Shown here: positions 50,455-62,501 of the stretch, piece by piece
How the letters are laid out: the number at the start of each line of letters is the position of its first letter
Numbering within the stretch: position 1 is the stretch's first letter
Assembly (NCBI GenBank): GCA_963693305.1
Contig: OY855914.1
Span: 14,351,699-14,415,698 of the forward strand
DNA length: 64,000 bases
Direction of reading: 5' to 3'
DNA from: Meandrina meandrites
Lineage: Eukaryota; Cnidaria; Anthozoa; Scleractinia; Meandrinidae
Translations under genes and position numbers: made by a program
The notes under the pieces: model-generated
The model's database searches: none
Told to the model about the DNA's origin: nothing
Seen by the model: the letters and a program-made list of their open reading frames with translations, nothing else

Positions 50455-50732
50455 TGCACGGTGTCAATTCTCTAATTGCTTGTCCCCGCCGTGGGTTTCA
50501 CTCCCTTTTACTCCCTTTCTTTCCCCTAGTAGTATAGTCGGAGTCAAACGAATACTACTTTGGTAAACCTAAATTTTTCACCTCTTTACGAGACTATAGT
50601 CAGGGACCAAAGCCAAACCGTGCGAGCTTTGTGAGCATGGTTTGGCTTTGGTCCCTGACTACTAGTCTCGTAAAGAGGTGAAAAATTTAGGTGCACCCAA
50701 AGTGGTATTCGTTTGACTCCGACTATACTACT
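50447..50732 (-). repeat. Right terminal inverted repeat with internal hairpin
   Basis: Reverse complement of 34990-35275; I could find no mismatch by reading. The outer 205 bp form the same imperfect palindrome, in the same orientation relative to the terminus as on the left. Confidence 0.95.
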
Positions 50733-50965
50733 CGTTTGCACCGACGAAAAAGTTGCGTTACAAATTTACCGTTTAAAATATTATGGTAAATTATTCAAAT
50801 CAATGTGTGTTGTATTCCTACGAGAGAAATGCATTTTTGAAGCAAAAGAAAATAACGGTTGAAATTTGCATGAAGGAATGCAATACACACTGATTTGAAT
50901 ATTCTTGTATAAATTTGCAATCGGTGAATTTATAACGCAACTTTTTCGTCGGTGCAAACGCCTTC
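50733..50965. repeat. Central hairpin of the host foldback repeat (begins with the right CGTTT duplication)
   Basis: CGTTTGCACCGACGAAAAAG onward pairs with its reverse complement ending near 50960, and the arms continue through TTCAAATCA(A/G)TGTGT(G/A)TTG. The arms are about 100 bp. 50733-50737 is the right copy of the Polinton target duplication. Confidence 0.85.
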
Positions 50966-51260
50966 TTGATGGATACATTTGGACGTTTTCCAAAACATCA
51001 ATGTCAATAAAACTTTGAAATTAATTTTTTTGTATTATCAAGCATGTGCTGTGGAAGTTTCAAAAAAATCGTTGGAACCGTTTTCAAGGTTTTCGAAAAA
51101 TCACTAAAAGTAGGAAATTTACCAAAAATTACAATGGTAGTGACCTTATGGAAAAATCTAATTCTCGGGATTGCGATAAACAGAAACAGTAACACTTTCA
51201 CGGCAACGAAAGGTAAGTTAAATACAAATTTTGGGGTTGTTTCGAAGTAATTTCCACAAC
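50956..51260. repeat. Right arm of the host foldback repeat
   Basis: Reverse-complement match to the left arm at 33975-34989 (without its MITE). Before the Polinton arrived, left arm, hairpin and right arm formed one long inverted structure. Confidence 0.8.
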
Positions 51261-52819
51261 ACAATGTCTACATCTCGGTCCGTGTATCATTAAGCATGGT
51301 TTGAAATGTATTTGCGATTTATTCGAAATCAAACATACAGAATTTTTTTATTCTTGCATGTATATTTGATGTGCAGTACAACATAATTTCAGATACTGGT
51401 GTTAGTTTTTTTTACGTCAAATCTGATTCGCGTAGAATTCAAGTTTAACTGATTTCGTGTTTTTCTGTCTATCGCTTCCATGGAAATATCGATTTTCCTC
51501 AAATATATCATATCAAACTTCAATGCAATTCCAATAGGTGGTGTAACTTTCACATCGATTCGAGTCCGGAAAGTATGCTGAACGACCAATTAAAAATGTT
51601 AGGTATGGTCAAGAAAAAACTGGACACCTTAAAGTGCTATCTGGTGGACAGCCCGCCGTAATGTGGGGTTATCATCGACTTGTAACTAATGAATTCAAGG
51701 AATAAACAGCAACGGCAGAATCTACAATCCTCAGTGCAAATGAAAACATCTCACTTGAAGCCGAATGGAAGCGAAGCGACCTCAAGCAACCTCGACCACC
51801 TGTATATACGTTCCCCGCCAAGTCATGCCATATTTTCATGGTTTTTCACCTAACGTTGTGTTTAACATCCAAAATCCGTCACGATTAGCCGAAACGTTTT
51901 AAACGTTGCCAAATTGTTTGTCGTTGTTCATAAACGTTTGTAACATTTTGGTAACTGCAATCATGTACGACAGTACGAGGAATATCTCCTTGAAACTACT
52001 GAAATTCAAAGATGTGGTTGTAGCTTTGAGAAATTCAACGAGCTCACCTGTTGTCGATGCCAATGTAGTTGTATGATATTCTCTTTCAAAAAAATTGCGG
52101 TTAATTATAGCAGAACGGTGGCTTTTCTTCACCCTTTTAATCGAGGCAGGATGCAGGAAAGTGTTTGTTTTACCAGCGTGAATTATCAATTGATACTTCA
52201 CTTCAACCAATGTTCGCCGCGAAACGTCAGTCAAACTGAGGGAAAAATCCTTTTTAGACGTACAGCGTCTTTTATTGTGGGGCCGAGGCTACGCGTTTTT
52301 AACTTTGAGAAAATTTGTTCGGACAAAATGTTTTATAAATGTTCTTATCCAGTTTTGGTTTTTCTTAGCTAATGGTTTGAACCCAGCGGTACTAGTAGTT
52401 AGGTTTGATGGTCCGGGTGAGGGTAGTCCAGAAAGAACTGTTGTTGGTGCATGACTGACGTTGCGAGAAAACTAGTACTGAGTGGAAGCTTAAGGGTCAG
52501 GTAAAAAGTTGTCGTCAGCCTATGATGCTAAAACATGGTCTGTCAACAACAGCTACCGGCATCTGAGAAACGACTTGTTCACGTCGGCTATAAATAAGCT
52601 GGAACAGTGGTTGAGCATACAGTTTGTACTGTAGGTTTGGCATTTAGCTAAGTCCTATTTGTAAGTCGATTGTGTTCCGAAATTCATATCACCATTTCTC
52701 GTTGCCCCTTCCTGTTGAAAACAGGGTGATGGTAAACACATTTTATTTGTACATCACTTACCATTGTCAGATTATGCCGGATAGTGTTGATTCCACGTTC
52801 AACAGCTGCTAACAAAAGT
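51261..52819. other. Gene-poor stretch, nothing recognised
   Basis: Short frames on both strands (such as 51899-52234 on minus and 52073-52372 on plus) lack domains. No clear terminal-repeat element was found. Confidence 0.45.
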
Positions 52820-53010
52820 TGACTATTTAACTTTTTTGACTTCACTGAAGATTTTCATTAGTAACGTGTGAACTGAACTTGACAAAGGCTGTCACCTTAT
52901 TTTTGACGTTTTTTAGAAAGGATATGGTTAATTGACGATCTATGTTTGACAAAATTTGGAAGCAACCAAAAACATCCGCGCTTATCAAATAGAAGTGTTG
53001 ACAGTTATGT
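52820..53010 (+). repeat. Duplicated segment, copy 1 (copy 2 at 53490-53670)
   Basis: Shared, in order, with 53490-53670: ACTTCAC(T/A)GAAGATTT, AACGTGTGAACTG, AAAGGCT, GGATATGGT, ATGTTTGACAAAATTT and CAAATAGAAGTGT. It is a diverged direct duplication about 670 bp apart, of unknown origin. Confidence 0.7.
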
Positions 53011-53074
53011 ATTTCTAAAATAAATGAACAATTTACAACTGTAATTTTCTCGCGGTCGACAAAGTAATTCATTA

Positions 53075-53088
53075 CACACACACACACG
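53075..53088. repeat. Short (AC)n tract
   Basis: ACACACACACACAC, a simple repeat. Confidence 0.8.
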
Positions 53089-53489
53089 ATCTTTTTCGTT
53101 AAATAACAACTTTCCTTTTACTTCGCTTTATGAACTACCGATTAGCAAATGGTGATACATATATTACATTCGCATACTCGCCGCATATTGGTATTCATAT
53201 ATTGCGTTTCATATACGTTAAATTTCAGGAGAAGTCGCAAGAGCGAGATTATTATATTTATATTGCGATCGACGTAAGAGAACCTTCCTAATGCGGAAAT
53301 TTTGACGTTGAATTAGTTAATTAATTTGGCACCCCCGCAGATCTTTCAGGGGTGAATGACGTAATCTTGGCGATGCTTATTATTTAGTTTCACTGAACCT
53401 ACGGTTGGTTTGTAGCGCGTTCTCAAAATTTTGGCGATTCGCAGCTTCAAGGTTCTTATAGAAAAAATGAGTATATTTCGGGAAAACTA

Positions 53490-53670
53490 AGCACAACTAA
53501 CTTCACAGAAGATTTAATTAAAATTAACGTGTGAACTGGTAAAGGCTATCTTTAGACGTTTAAAGTATTTTTTGACTAACGGAAGGATATGGTGAAGTGT
53601 CGATCAATGTTTGACAAAATTTAGGACAAACAAAAAAATTCCGCTTTTGTCAAATAGAAGTGTAGAGGAA
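53490..53670 (+). repeat. Duplicated segment, copy 2
   Basis: See the copy at 52820-53010; similarity ends at AAATAGAAGTGTAGAG. Confidence 0.7.
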
Positions 53671-53699
53671 ACATCGTTGCAGGATTGAACGCACTTATA

Positions 53700-53925
53700 G
53701 AATTTTTAATTTCCGAAAATTTAAGGTGGCTCTGAAACCGCTAGAGAAATTTTTTACGAGTGTTTTTAACAGATTAAACTGTCGCTATAGTAACCAGTGA
53801 CGTCATGAAAATGATCAGCAATGATTGGACATTTGTTCGACATCATTATTGTAACAGCAACTGATAACGATCTGTAGTACTGGCCCATCAAAGTTTAAGA
53901 GCTGGAAAGTGCTGGAAACTGTTGA
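53700..53925. repeat. Dispersed repeat (copy also at 30488-30760)
   Basis: Same ordered blocks (AAATTTAAGGTGGC, CGCTATAGTAACC, AGTGACGTCATGAA, CAGCAATGATTGGACAT, GAGCTGG(A/C)AAGTGCTGG) with an inserted stretch near 53840-53890. Confidence 0.65.
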
Positions 53926-54019
53926 AGAACACAAGTGCTTGTATTACCAGTAAGAGAAAAAACAGCACACGACCTTCAGCGACCTTGTTTCTCGCACCTT
54001 CCTATCACAGTAATATCTG

Positions 54020-54190
54020 ACTAGCAGTATTTAGAAGAATCGTTATTCACAACAACCCACGGAGAACCTTCGAGTCTCCTAAAAGCAGGTGTACTCCAAG
54101 GCTGGAGGGGGCGACGGGGTGACAAAGCGACCGGACATTTATTTAATAAAACGTTCAATCAGATTGGTCAGATTGGTCCTGTTTGTGCCA
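54020..54190 (+). repeat. Dispersed repeat, copy 1 (copy 2 at 55265-55450)
   Basis: Shared blocks: GAAGAATCGTTATTCACAAC, AACCTTCGAGT, CTCCAAGGCTGGAGGG / CCCCAAGGCTGGAGGG, AAGTGACCGGA / AAGCGACCGGA, and GATAAAACGCTCAATC / AATAAAACGTTCAATC with AGATTGG. Class unknown. Confidence 0.65.
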
Positions 54191-54471
54191 AGAGGATATA
54201 ATGGTTACTGCCCCTAGCTATGTTAAAAATCAAGCGTTTTGGACTTGTGCCTCTCTTCACATAAACTGAACATCTCACGGGAGCAGGAAATTAAAATTTA
54301 CATTTGGTGGAGAAGCGCTCATTGACAACGTTCTTCCAACATTATTTTTTTCTAAATTTTTCACCACTATGAAAGTTTGGGTTGTCATTTCAGAAATGCA
54401 ACAACAACAACAACAACAAAAATGGGGAGAGTAAACTTCAAGCGAAATACGGCTGAAGTTACGTTTAGTAA

Positions 54472-54875
54472 GGCCCAGTTCAGACGTCGTGCTTCTGCCG
54501 TGCCGAACTAAATTCAGGAATTAAGTTCGATAAAGCACGGCAGAAGTACGGCGTCTGAATCAAACTTAAAATTAAGTTCGGCAAAGCAATTAAGTTCGAC
54601 AAGCTCTGCCGTGCTACACGACTCTGGCACGGCAGTGATTCAAACGTCGCGCTTCTGCCGTGCCAAACAAAATTCATAAATTATTATTAAATGTATTTTG
54701 ACGGGGGTAGTTACGGCGCCATTTTTGTTTGATCAACGCTGACTAATTGTTACGTGACTTCAGTAAGTCCTGAATTTGGCACGACGTCTGGATCAGAGTC
54801 GTGTTTGTGCCGTGCTACAGTCGAACCTATTACAATTAAGTTCGGCACGGCAGAAGCACGACGTCTGACTGGGCC
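54472..54875. mobile_element. PIF/Harbinger-type MITE
   Basis: GGCCCAGTTCAGACGTCGTG at 54472 continues with CTTCTGCCGTGCCGAAC and is mirrored, with one or two differences, up to 54875. A perfect TAA duplication flanks it (54469-54471 and 54876-54878). A 3-bp TWA duplication with a GGCCC terminus is typical of PIF/Harbinger. The inner GCACGGCAGAAG words repeat the terminal motif. No transposase inside. Confidence 0.85.
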
Positions 54876-56663
54876 TAACGCTCGATGCATGAGGTGACAT
54901 TGCGACACGAAATTAACACTATGTAGAAGTACATTGCTGTTCACGCCAGCAGTCTGATTACTGGGTATAAATTACTTAAAGACCGTAAAATCGTAAGTGA
55001 GGCATTTGGATCTTTCACACTACAAGCCTGACTAAAAGCCGATCATAAACACAGAATAATACTATAATCATAAAGATTCAAATCACGCAGCAAACTTCAA
55101 AATATCTCAAATGGTCATAGTTTTCCTGCGTATTTGGCGTTTCTTTCTCACCTGTTTTTGATACTTTCTAATTCTCGGCTCGTGGAAAGCTTGTAAGGTT
55201 ATCGAAGCAGTTGTAGCTGCAATTAACGACATAAGTGCTCGCGTTACCAGCGTGGACGTGCACTTAGAAGAATCGTTATTCACAACAGCCCACGAAGTAC
55301 GTTGTGGACAAACTAGTACAAAACAAGCTTTTTCTCGACAATCAACCTTCGAGTATTCTGGTAGCATGTGTACCCCAAGGCTGGAGGGAGCGTTAAGATA
55401 ATAAAGTGACCGGAAATTTACTTGATAAAACGCTCAATCTGATTGGTAGGCGATCAAGATTCGCCGTTATCGAGTGTATCTGATGAACTGTAAACTGCTG
55501 GATCAACAGACAAGAAATTGCTAATAGCAAGTCAAGTGCTGCGAGGAAACTTTGTTGCACATTGAGTCAAAATAATTCTTAAATGTGAAAATTGAATATA
55601 ATTATGAGAGCAAGGGAAGGCGATTTTTTAAATTTAAATACTACAAGACTAAGTTTATGTAATACAGTGTCACCCAAACCACAAAATAAAAGCTATCCAC
55701 AAGCAAACCTGGATGGATCTAACCGCAAGCAAACCTGGATGGATCTAACCGCAAGCAAACATGAGTGGAACTAACCGCTAGCAAGCATGCAAACCGGTCC
55801 ACCATATATGGTGGTCTCAATCATTGCTACTTTATATAAAAGGTCACGAAATGTCACAGAAGGACGTAGGGCCTCCTCGTCTATCCCTTCCAGTGGACAC
55901 CATTTGGGAGTGGAGCGCTAATTTGGATTCTTTTTAGCATTAGTATCGTTGGCGCCGAAAAGAACGCTCGAAGTAGCGAGATTCGTTTGGATTTTGAATT
56001 TTATTAATTTGTTAACAGTGTGTTACAATAAATTTGTTCCTGTTGTCTCTACAAGGTCCATTTCTTTGTGTGGTCGCGTTAATTTCCTTCATTTTGAAAT
56101 TTTAGTACTTCTTTTCGCGTTAATTTCCTTTATTGGAAAAAGCAGTGTTGACTAGTTTACGGTGCTGCTCATTGAAAAAGTTTCCTAGCAATCGCTGAGT
56201 GAGTTCAGACTTTTCCTACGCATAATAATTTGCTTACCAGAAATGAAGAAAATTCATTCAGTTCTCTGCATAAAATTCTCTAAGGTATTTAGCAACGCGT
56301 ACGATAAAACGGAATTATAGTTAATCATGCAACCAAAACGAGACGGTTCGAACTTACATTGCAGCCTTATTCTAAGTTAGGGTGCACCACTTCCTAAATC
56401 ACAAACTGCCACAACTATTACACAAAAAAACTGCTTTATAATGACTTACATAACTGGCTCCATGAATTTGCTGAGTTTGTTTTGTCGCCGTTATTTTATA
56501 TTTTCTTTGGGAAGACTGTAGACTCAAGCAAAAAACGGAAGCTTCGCTTTTAGGCCTGCCTAAATCTGTTACATTAACTACTGTTGCTGATCCTACATCG
56601 CCCACGATTCGAATATAGTGTTGGGTCGCATATTATGCGCCCAGCCCCACACGGTCAGTCACA
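54876..56663. other. Gene-poor stretch
   Basis: Includes the second dispersed-repeat copy (55265-55450) and a short direct repeat of GCAAACCTGGATGGATCTAA near 55705-55750. No supported gene. Confidence 0.45.
55265..55450 (+). repeat. Dispersed repeat, copy 2
   Basis: Counterpart of 54020-54190, interrupted by about 40 extra bases before AACCTTCGAGT. Confidence 0.65.
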
Positions 56664-56760
<97 letters not shown>

Positions 56761-56859
56761 GTAATAATAATAATAATAATAATAGTAATAATAATAATAA
56801 TAATAATAGTAATAATAATAATAATAGTAATAATAATATTATTATTATTAATAATAATA

Positions 56860-56898
<39 letters not shown>

Positions 56899-56919
56899 GT
56901 AATAATAATAATAATAATA

Positions 56920-56957
<38 letters not shown>

Positions 56958-56970
56958 TTAATAATAATAA
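56664..56970. repeat. (AAT)n microsatellite, about 300 bp
   Basis: A nearly uninterrupted run of AAT triplets with scattered AGT variants and one ATT inversion near 56838-56850. Frames across it give poly-Ile or poly-Leu only. Confidence 0.95.
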
Positions 56971-57447
56971 GTTTAAAGCGTTGGGGACCAGATCCTTCGA
57001 GTGCGTAGAATGACAACAACAGAACAACAGACTGAAGTATTTTAAACGTTTCGCAGTTTATGCACCAACTGATACGCTTAATAAGAAAACAGTTGAAGAA
57101 TAATAAACACAGTCAGCCCGGAGTCAGACTCCCTTTGGATGCATAGATAGTAATTGACCCTGGACATTAGCTGCTCATGAAAGCCTGCCGTTTTCCTATA
57201 AATATGATCGCTTTTTGGAACATATTATATCTGCAGTCCAAATAATTGTCATTTTCGCGTCATATGGAGTGTTGACGAACCTTAGCTTATCGTCATGCAT
57301 AGCGTATGTGTAGCCGTACCCACCCACGCTCAAAAGGTATTTTCAGACAAAAATAAAATAAAAGAACTATTGAAGATAAAAAAATATAATAAAGTGGTTT
57401 GATAAAACCATTTGATAAAGAACGATTAAGCCTACGATGATATACAG

Positions 57448-57605
57448 ATATTAAAACCGCGTCTGACCTTAAAAGAAGTTTCTATCAGCAGGATCTTCAG
57501 GAACAAATTGACAGAGAGTTTCAAGAATATACGAAGGAGACGGATGCTGCGCCTGTGAAACAAATTATGGATCAAAATTTCTCATGTTTAGACCTACTGT
57601 CTTAA
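57448..57605 (+). CDS. Possible terminal exon of an unknown gene
   Basis: An open stretch of 52 codons ending in TAA at 57603-57605 (DLKRSFYQQDLQEQIDREFQ, then EYTKETDAAPVKQIMDQ, NFSCLDLLS), after a possible acceptor (ATATACAG). The hydrophilic helical composition looks protein-like compared with the surroundings, and AATAAAG occurs at about 57862. No homology recognised and no upstream exon found. Confidence 0.3.
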
Positions 57606-59331
<1,726 letters not shown>

Positions 59332-59339
59332 TTAAACAA

Positions 59340-59455
59340 AAAACTTACATACAAACTTGAATCTTAGGTGTATGTGGTTAAAAATATATATATACAAATT
59401 TTGTTTTCCTTAAGTTCTTCCCATGAAATAATGTCAGTAAAAAATAATAATAAGA
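59340..59455 (-). mobile_element. 3'-UTR fragment of the R4/Dong-like LINE
   Basis: Shares TTCTTCCCATGAAATAATGT, CACATACACCTAAGATTCAA-type and AAATTTTGT words with the 3' end of the LINE at 60166-61480, in the same orientation. It abuts an (AAT)n array. Confidence 0.7.
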
Positions 59456-59801
59456 TTGAGGCAAACATGTTTTAAATTTTAAATTTTAAAGTTAGTTTGG
59501 TCAGAATTATGGGCGTAACCAAAAAAAACCGGTTTAAATGACTCCACTTTGATTTATTTACTCATTTATTTTATCTCTATTTCTATTAACAAAGGAGGCG
59601 ATCTATGGATACCCATTATGAATCAGATCACGTTCGTATGACACTTGCGCACACGCTCTACCGGAGGCGTATATTTGTGACGTCAATGGATCCAACAGTG
59701 AGTGAATAGTAGAATAGGAAGCATATACATCATTTCGCACGTTAAAAAAAACAAACAGATTTCATGATTTTAGGTCTACAAGTGAATAGATGTTCAATTA
59801 A
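59456..59801. other. Nothing recognised
   Basis: AT-rich DNA between the LINE fragment and the next short (AAT)n array at about 59803-59848; no gene or RNA seen. Confidence 0.45.
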
Positions 59802-59809
59802 TAATAATA

Positions 59810-59848
<39 letters not shown>
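59802..59848. repeat. Short (AAT)n array
   Basis: About 15 AAT triplets with one AAAT slip. Confidence 0.9.
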
Positions 59849-59850
<2 letters not shown>

Positions 59851-59989
59851 TGTTAACGAAAATTAGATTTTACGAACAAAAATATGTAATTAAGCTTTTA
59901 TATTTTGTAAATAATTCACCTCAATTTGTGATATTATAATTTGTGTACATAGAGCATGTAAAAGCTTTCAGAGTGTTATTATGTAGGTA

Positions 59990-60107
59990 GGCTATTGTAA
60001 TTTTTACTGAAATTATCTCATGGGAAAAACTTAAGGAAAAACAAAATTTGTATATTTTGTTAACCAGGTCACCTAAGATTCAAGTGCATGAATAGTACTC
60101 AATAAAA
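59990..60107 (+). mobile_element. 3'-UTR copy of the same LINE, plus orientation
   Basis: ACTGAAATTATCTCATGGGA ... CACCTAAGATTCAAGTGCAT ... ACTCAATAAAAGTA, running into (AAT)n at 60108. It is the mirror-oriented relative of the sequence right of that array, so the two LINE copies end tail-to-tail on one microsatellite. Confidence 0.75.

Positions 60108-60160
<53 letters not shown>
60108..60160. repeat. (AAT)n array between two LINE 3' ends
   Basis: About 17 AAT triplets, bounded by LINE 3' ends on both sides. Confidence 0.92.
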
Positions 60161-60163
<3 letters not shown>

Positions 60164-60165
60164 TC

Positions 60166-61480
60166 AAAACTTTATTGAGCACTTTTCATACAAAATTGAA
60201 TCTTAGGTGTATGTGGTTAAAAATATATAGATACAAAATTTTGCTTGTCCTTAAGTTCTTCCCATGAAATAATGTCAGTAAAAATTTGAATAACCTACCT
60301 ATAATAATAATTTAAAAAACAACTAGTGTTTACACGATGGCTCCCTCCTGGGTTTCAACGTCAATATCAATGTTCTTAAAGTCACAAAAGGCTTTCCTTC
60401 TAGCTCTTGAACCTCTTAGACAGATTAGTGCGGATCTTAGTAAAGCGAAGGATGTCCTTGCTCTTATCCAGGAGATTGTTTTAGCATAATGTTCTCCTTT
60501 CTTGATGGAGATCAGCTGCGCCAGTCTGGAATGGTATTGCAAGCACTCGTTTCCCATGCCGCCTGTTGACGTGAAAATAAGGGGTGTAAAAGTTCCTTGT
60601 TCGATATCCAAAACCCTCCTCGCGTAAAGGCGCTTCTTCTCGTTCTCATGATTGCGGTATATCTGTTGGAGCTCTAGGTCCCTATACGAATCGGCATTAG
60701 GGTGACAAACCCTCACGTCAAAGAATGCTGATCGTTGGTTCTCCCAGAACCCGCGCGCATGAATATCCAATCTCGCATCTGGAGCTCGATTAGAACCTCT
60801 TCCCAGCTGTTCACCTGAGATATCTTGCAGGACAGGCTCAATCTCAACATCGGTACAAACCATATTCAGGAGTTCGGCTTCTAAGTCCCTCAGCTCATTG
60901 TGACGTTGGGTAACGAACCCACCTCTCTTGCATATCATTGCGTGGTCCACTGTAAAAGCATCACCGCATACACAGGTGGAGGGGATATCATCAACCGGCC
61001 AATCGTAGCGCAGTTTGATTGCATCGCGGAACTCTCTCTTATTTAGATTGAAGCCCATTTCACGAAGGGGGAGTACCGTCAGCCAAACAGATGACCCTTT
61101 TTCCGCAGCAAGGTCAAGTGCCCGTTGGACTTTCTGTGGGGCTACTCCTCTGATATGCTCTGCCCTGTCTTGGAGCACCGTTGCTCTCTCACTCCTCATT
61201 GCCTGTTGTAGTGGCTTGACCAAAGAATCATCCGGCATCTGATGGGATTGAGCCACAATCTGTTGGACCAGCGGGATGGTAACTTTGACGGAGGAGGATT
61301 GCTCAAGATTTGCGTCAAGACACGGGTTTGTCATGCCAAGCCCCCCTAGACGGACTGGCAGTGCTAGAATGTCCCTGTCCAGCCGAGTGCACCTATGCTC
61401 TGTAATTGCAGGGATGAGCACCTTAGATATGGCATTCTCCAAAGGCTCCAATAATTCTTGAATATCAGGCAAAGTTCTCA
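60166..61480 (-). mobile_element. R4/Dong-like LINE, 5'-truncated, with restriction-like endonuclease region
   Basis: The open frame 61480-60330 encodes the C-terminal part of a non-LTR element: [34 protein letters not shown]; the Zn knuckle [19 protein letters not shown] with [13 protein letters not shown]; then an endonuclease-like [14 protein letters not shown] ... SAFFDVRV and [11 protein letters not shown]. This CCHC plus PD...D/KKR layout belongs to LINEs with a restriction-like endonuclease (R2/R4/NeSL type). The reverse transcriptase is missing because the copy is cut off at 61480, where (AAT)n begins. The remaining frame is intact. The 3' UTR (60166-60329) ends in TCAATAAAGTTTTGATTTTT followed by (ATT)n. 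R4-clade Dong elements are known to enter TAA repeats, which fits both borders. Confidence 0.85.

Positions 61481-61515
<35 letters not shown>
61481..61515. repeat. (AAT)n array at the LINE 5' border
   Basis: About 12 AAT triplets directly after the LINE truncation point. Confidence 0.92.
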
Positions 61516-61517
<2 letters not shown>

Positions 61518-61849
61518 GGAATTAGAAGTGTTGGTTTTTGTTGAGGGAGGAAAACGAGAGAACCCGCAGAAAAACCCTATCAGCAAAGATGAGAACCAAC
61601 AACGAACTGAGCTCGAATATGAGGCCAGTGGCCCGTGCCTCGAAACTTCCGGAAACGTTTCGGGCTCGCAAAGCCATTTTTAATTATCTGTATCTTAAAA
61701 ACAGAGAAGTGTATAGACCTAAAAGGGAATAGGCCTGAGGGGAACATCCGTTCATATTAAAAATATCATGGAATTGAACAGCTCTGTAACCATAAGCTTT
61801 GAGATTTTGCTATGGCTTTCCGGGTGCGAAAACTTTTTGGGACCTTCGA

Positions 61850-61925
61850 GAAACGGGCTTCAGGTCCAGGAATCGAACCCGGGCCACATTGGTGGGAGGC
61901 GAGCGCTCTCGCACTGCGCCATCCT
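61850..61925 (-). repeat. tRNA-derived SINE head
   Basis: The minus strand shows A-box-like TGGCGCAGTGCGAGAG and B-box GGGTTCGATTCC with tRNA-like spacing. Flanks lack an acceptor stem, so it is a SINE or tRNA pseudogene. Confidence 0.65.
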
Positions 61926-62399
61926 CGCTCTCAGTCCAAAGCGGGTAAAGGAGCTTCCCTGACCGGGACAGCAAACAAATCAAAACTGTTTTTCCGGAAA
62001 GTGAAGACATCTTTAACACCATTAATTTAAAGTTCGATTTGTTCACTAAAGCTCTTTACCTTTTAGTTCGATGCCGTGGTTCGTTAAATCCTGTAGACTG
62101 TGAAATAGGCTTTCACAATCAGCAAAATATCCGTGTTCGACAAGATCCTTGAAAGAAAGGCAATCCTTGAAGCTTTTGTGACATTATACCAAAGAACTCT
62201 CCAAGAATCATTCCTCTTCAGTTCCATCCGCCAGTGTGGTTGTTTTACATTAATCTCTTTTTCTGTGAAAGTTGATCTCAATCGCGTGAACCAATCAAAG
62301 AGCTAGAAATGCGGTAACTGTAGATGAGTATACAATAGTCCTGTATATCAGGTACAGCTGCGGGGGCTGTCAAGTGAAATATCTTATTCGCAACACAAA
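61926..62399. other. Nothing recognised
   Basis: AT-rich DNA between the SINE head and the doubtful exon at 62400; a minus-strand frame at 62084-62281 has no domain. Confidence 0.4.
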
Positions 62400-62501
62400 A
62401 TGAAGACAGTAGTTTATAAAGATGCCGAAGATAACTACAAAAACATTTACTCCGAGCAGCTGAAAAATTCTAAAGATCTAAAGGAGAAGCAAAAGGACTA
62501 A
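62400..62501 (+). CDS. Possible small exon or 33-residue frame
   Basis: ATG to TAA: MKTVVYKDAEDNYKNIYSEQ then LKNSKDLKEKQKD. A charged helix-like composition, with AAGACAG inside as a possible acceptor. No homology recognised; it may be a terminal exon or chance. Confidence 0.2.
   Translation: MKTVVYKDAEDNYKNIYSEQLKNSKDLKEKQKD

Larger units (their letters stand above)
34990..50732. mobile_element. Complete Polinton/Maverick (adintovirus-like) element
   Basis: A 15,743-bp self-synthesising DNA element or integrated virus. The termini begin AGTAGTATAG, with 286-bp inverted repeats that look identical and a 5-bp target duplication. It carries the full defining set: protein-primed-type DNA polymerase B, retrovirus-like integrase, adenain-like protease, FtsK/HerA-type packaging ATPase, double-jelly-roll major capsid and penton-like minor capsid genes, plus a PLA2 protein and a collagen-like fibre. 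Identical termini and mostly open frames point to a recent insertion. Two gene defects are seen (PolB frame change, protease without AUG). Excision in thought restores a continuous host foldback palindrome. Confidence 0.95.

Noticed and set aside
56584..57019. Poly-Ile and poly-Leu proteins
   Set aside because: Pure translation of the (AAT)n array.
61482..61586. N-terminal extension of the LINE protein (with poly-Tyr)
   Set aside because: The poly-Tyr comes from (ATT)n and the sequence before it is unrelated flanking DNA; the LINE part begins at 61480.
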